From assembly GCA_903888395.1 (NCBI GenBank), contig CAISTO010000068.1:1-7750 (forward strand): a stretch of 7,750 bases of DNA, read 5' to 3'. Each line of letters begins with the position of its first letter. Position 1 is the stretch's first letter. The notes beneath the pieces are model-generated. The model was not told the DNA's origin. It saw only the letters and a list, made by a program, of their open reading frames with translations, and made no database searches. Shown here piece after piece: positions 5,897 to 7,750 of this stretch. The translations under genes and the position numbers were made by a program. Source of the DNA: an uncultured Bacteroidota bacterium (GTDB taxonomy: Bacteria; Bacteroidota; Bacteroidia; UKL13-3).

Positions 5897-7549
5897 CTAT
5901 TTCTCAAAATATTCTTCCAATTCTTTTTCAAAATATTTCATGGCATTTTTTATAGGCAATGGCAATCCACCACCTAAGGCACAAAGCGAACCAATTTCCA
6001 TTGTTTCCAATAAATCGTTCATCAAATTCAAATTGATTTTATGACCATCTTGTTGTGCTTTTTCTACTAATTCGTAACCGCGAGTTGAACCCAAACGGCA
6101 AGGAAAACATTTACCACAACTTTCGTGAGCAGTAAACTTAAACAAATGTTCAATGTATTTTATCAAAGGGAAATCTTGAGGAATGCAAACTACCGAAGCA
6201 TGTCCCAACAAAAAACCTTCTTTGGCAAATGAATCAAAATCTACTGAAAGATTTTCAATTTTACTCACAGGAACCAAACCACCAAGCGGACCACCAATAT
6301 GCATGGCTTTAATAGGTTTATTAAATCCACCGCCAAGCTGATTGATAACAACAGATAAAGGCGTTCCCATATCTACTTCATAAATACCAGGATTGTTAAA
6401 ATTTCCATCTAACGAAACCAATTTTGTTCCCGATGATTTTGGAGTTCCAATAGCAGCATAAGCTTTGCCACCATTTTTAATAATGAAAGGTAAATTAGCT
6501 AAAGTTTCTACATTATTTACCACAGTTGGTTTATTAAATAAACCTTGCTGAGTAGGGTAGGGCGGCCTTACACGAACTTCTGGTCTTTGTCCTTCAATAG
6601 ATGAAAGCAACGCAGTTTCTTCTCCACAAATATATGCTCCTTGCGCTTTGATTACTTTAAAATCAAAGTCAAATCCAGAGCCGTTGATGTTGTTTCCTAA
6701 TAAATTTTCTTTTCTTAAATCATTGATGCAATCAGCAATAATATTCACTGATTCTGGATACTCGCCTCTAATATAAACCACACCAAAATTGGCACCAGTA
6801 ATATAACCAGCTATCATCATTCCCATGAGCAAAGCATGCGGACGATTTTCCATAATATACCTGTCGGAATAAGCACCAGGATCGCCTTCATCGGCATTAC
6901 AAACTATATATTTTGTATCTGAAACTACATTTTTGCAAGATTCTAATTTAAATGCCATTGAAAATCCTGCGCCACCACGGCCTCGTAATCCTGAATCTTT
7001 TAAATGGCTTAATAATTCATCAGAAGGTTTTGAAATGCAATCGGTAAATATTTTATAATACTCTGAAATTGTTTCGTATTCACTGGTTAATATTGGAGTT
7101 CCAATGCTGCCAACATGATATTTTTCTTTCGAAATAATTTTATTTTCCTTGATGTCTTTAATGGCATCAATGTCATTTCCTGAATAGTTTTGTCCATCAA
7201 TATGAAAGGCATTGTTTTCATGACAACGACCCAAACAACACATTTCACCTATTTCATTTTCGGAATAATTTTCAACTAATTTTTTATGTAAACCGTCTTG
7301 AGTTCCTGCAAGCATGCATGCACTGCCGTTACACACATAAACTTTTTTGCCTTGATTTTCGGGTTTTAAAAAATCGTAGAATGATACCGTTCCGTATACT
7401 GTAGATTTACCAATTAAAAATTCTTCTCTGATGCTTTCTAACTTTTCTAAACTAGGACTTCCAGTTTCAGCAGCAGCTATTCCAAGTTCTTCAAACAAGT
7501 TTTTTGACAGCCCTTTTCTTCCTGATAATTCACTTAAATTCTTTGACAT
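5897..7549 (-). CDS. NAD-linked formate dehydrogenase beta subunit: NuoE-NuoF fusion
   Basis: This 550-aa protein joins two complex-I-type modules. Residues 1 to about 135 are a NuoE-like thioredoxin-fold [2Fe-2S] domain with ligands C73-x4-C78 (CNGSAC) and C105-x3-C109 (CLGRC). From about 145 the protein is NuoF-like: GLRGRGGAGF (187-196) and the CNADEGDPGAYSDR region (217-230) for FMN/NAD binding, GAYICGEETALLSSIEG (304-320), and a C-terminal [4Fe-4S] site C478/C481/C484 with C523. It should take electrons from the catalytic subunit and reduce NAD+ (or run in reverse), as FdsB plus FdsG do in soluble formate dehydrogenases. Respiratory complex I is unlikely because the partner carries the FDH active site and no Nuo membrane genes are present. 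It is the first gene of the minus-strand series. The ATG start is followed by a polar, non-exported N-terminus. Confidence 0.92.
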   Translation of the reverse strand: MSKNLSELSGRKGLSKNLFEELGIAAAETGSPSLEKLESIREEFLIGKSTVYGTVSFYDFLKPENQGKKVYVCNGSACMLAGTQDGLHKKLVENYSENEIGEMCCLGRCHENNAFHIDGQNYSGNDIDAIKDIKENKIISKEKYHVGSIGTPILTSEYETISEYYKIFTDCISKPSDELLSHLKDSGLRGRGGAGFSMAFKLESCKNVVSDTKYIVCNADEGDPGAYSDRYIMENRPHALLMGMMIAGYITGANFGVVYIRGEYPESVNIIADCINDLRKENLLGNNINGSGFDFDFKVIKAQGAYICGEETALLSSIEGQRPEVRVRPPYPTQQGLFNKPTVVNNVETLANLPFIIKNGGKAYAAIGTPKSSGTKLVSLDGNFNNPGIYEVDMGTPLSVVINQLGGGFNKPIKAMHIGGPLGGLVPVSKIENLSVDFDSFAKEGFLLGHASVVCIPQDFPLIKYIEHLFKFTAHESCGKCFPCRLGSTRGYELVEKAQQDGHKINLNLMNDLLETMEIGSLCALGGGLPLPIKNAMKYFEKELEEYFEK

Positions 7550-7612
7550 TTATTTTATTTTAAAGCATTTGTTACTCTTAATAATTAGTAACTTATAAAT
7601 TTTATATAACAA

Positions 7613-7648
7613 CAAATATAATTTTATTTTCAAATTCACATAATCAAA
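7613..7648 (-). promoter_or_regulatory. probable promoter of the formate dehydrogenase cluster
   Basis: On the minus strand TATATTTG (7620-7613) matches the -7 consensus TAnnTTTG exactly, 63 nt upstream of the ATG at 7549. A TTTTTTG run ending at 7645 is the only candidate -33 element and is 24 nt away, slightly longer than usual. The remaining sequence 7621-7750 is A+T-rich and contains no gene that I can support. Confidence 0.45.
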
Positions 7649-7750
7649 AAATATAGCTTGTTTAATTTGAAAAGAATACTAAAGTTTTTAGTGCTTTTTA
7701 GTAGTTTAAATATGGCGATATAGAAACTGTTTTTTAGTCATTTTGTAAAA

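Noticed and set aside
5862..6044. Plus-strand open frame of 60 codons
   Set aside because: Most of it is antisense to the C-terminal iron-sulfur region of the NuoEF-like gene, which is clearly the coding strand.
1276..7549. The cluster as part of respiratory complex I (nuoE, nuoF, nuoG)
   Set aside because: The large subunit carries the formate dehydrogenase catalytic motif CARVCHSP and NPLRGQNNVQG, and no other nuo genes are present in the window.
7706..7750. Tail of an upstream minus-strand gene
   Set aside because: Fourteen codons are open to the window edge before a TAA (tail FLYRHI), but this short length occurs by chance and nothing else supports coding.

Overview
The window looks like a low-GC member of the Bacteroidota, possibly Flavobacteriia or a neighbouring class. 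The evidence is the strong A+T bias, TAnnTTTG-type promoter boxes in place of E. coli-type sigma70 boxes, starts without Shine-Dalgarno sequences, small SPII lipoproteins, and degenerate 'gtcattgcgag.../gtcatcctgaac...cagcatgac' intergenic repeats of a kind common in this phylum. No rRNA, tRNA, CRISPR array or complete insertion sequence was seen.

Layout. The left edge (1-36, minus strand) carries what looks like the first 12 codons of a secreted protein that runs off the window. Next is an A+T-rich intergenic stretch with a near-perfect 30-bp inverted repeat (191-220 / 275-304) abutting the promoter of a plus-strand lipoprotein gene (324-1007). From 1008 to 1275 there is no gene, only two degenerate palindromic repeats and a 14-bp tandem repeat that reaches into the fdhF stop codon. 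The rest is one minus-strand series read right to left: a NuoE-NuoF-like fusion (7549-5897), a small lipoprotein (5824-5246), a DUF1016/YhcG-type PD-(D/E)XK nuclease (5079-4066), and a 904-aa molybdopterin formate dehydrogenase catalytic subunit (3990-1276).

How the genes work together. The catalytic subunit has a NuoG-like iron-sulfur N-terminus, and the NuoE/NuoF fusion supplies FMN, NAD and iron-sulfur sites. Together they should form a soluble NAD-linked formate dehydrogenase of the FdsABG type. The lipoprotein and nuclease between them have no obvious part in formate oxidation and look like insertions into an ancestral two-gene operon.

Most interesting signal. The nuclease gene is flanked by two copies of the 5' end of fdhF. 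The functional copy (3948-3990 plus upstream leader) lies after the nuclease; a displaced copy (5135-5177 plus leader) lies before it. The first 43 coding nucleotides match at 42 positions, then the displaced copy runs into a stop after 20 codons. The leaders, including a GGTTG-type hairpin, are recognisably homologous but more diverged. This is what would be expected if a nuclease-bearing segment arrived with its own replacement fdhF 5' end, as some mobile endonuclease genes do with partial host-gene duplications. The nuclease gene also contains a perfect 31-nt palindrome (4767-4797). Mobility is an inference; the duplication and palindrome are read directly from the sequence.
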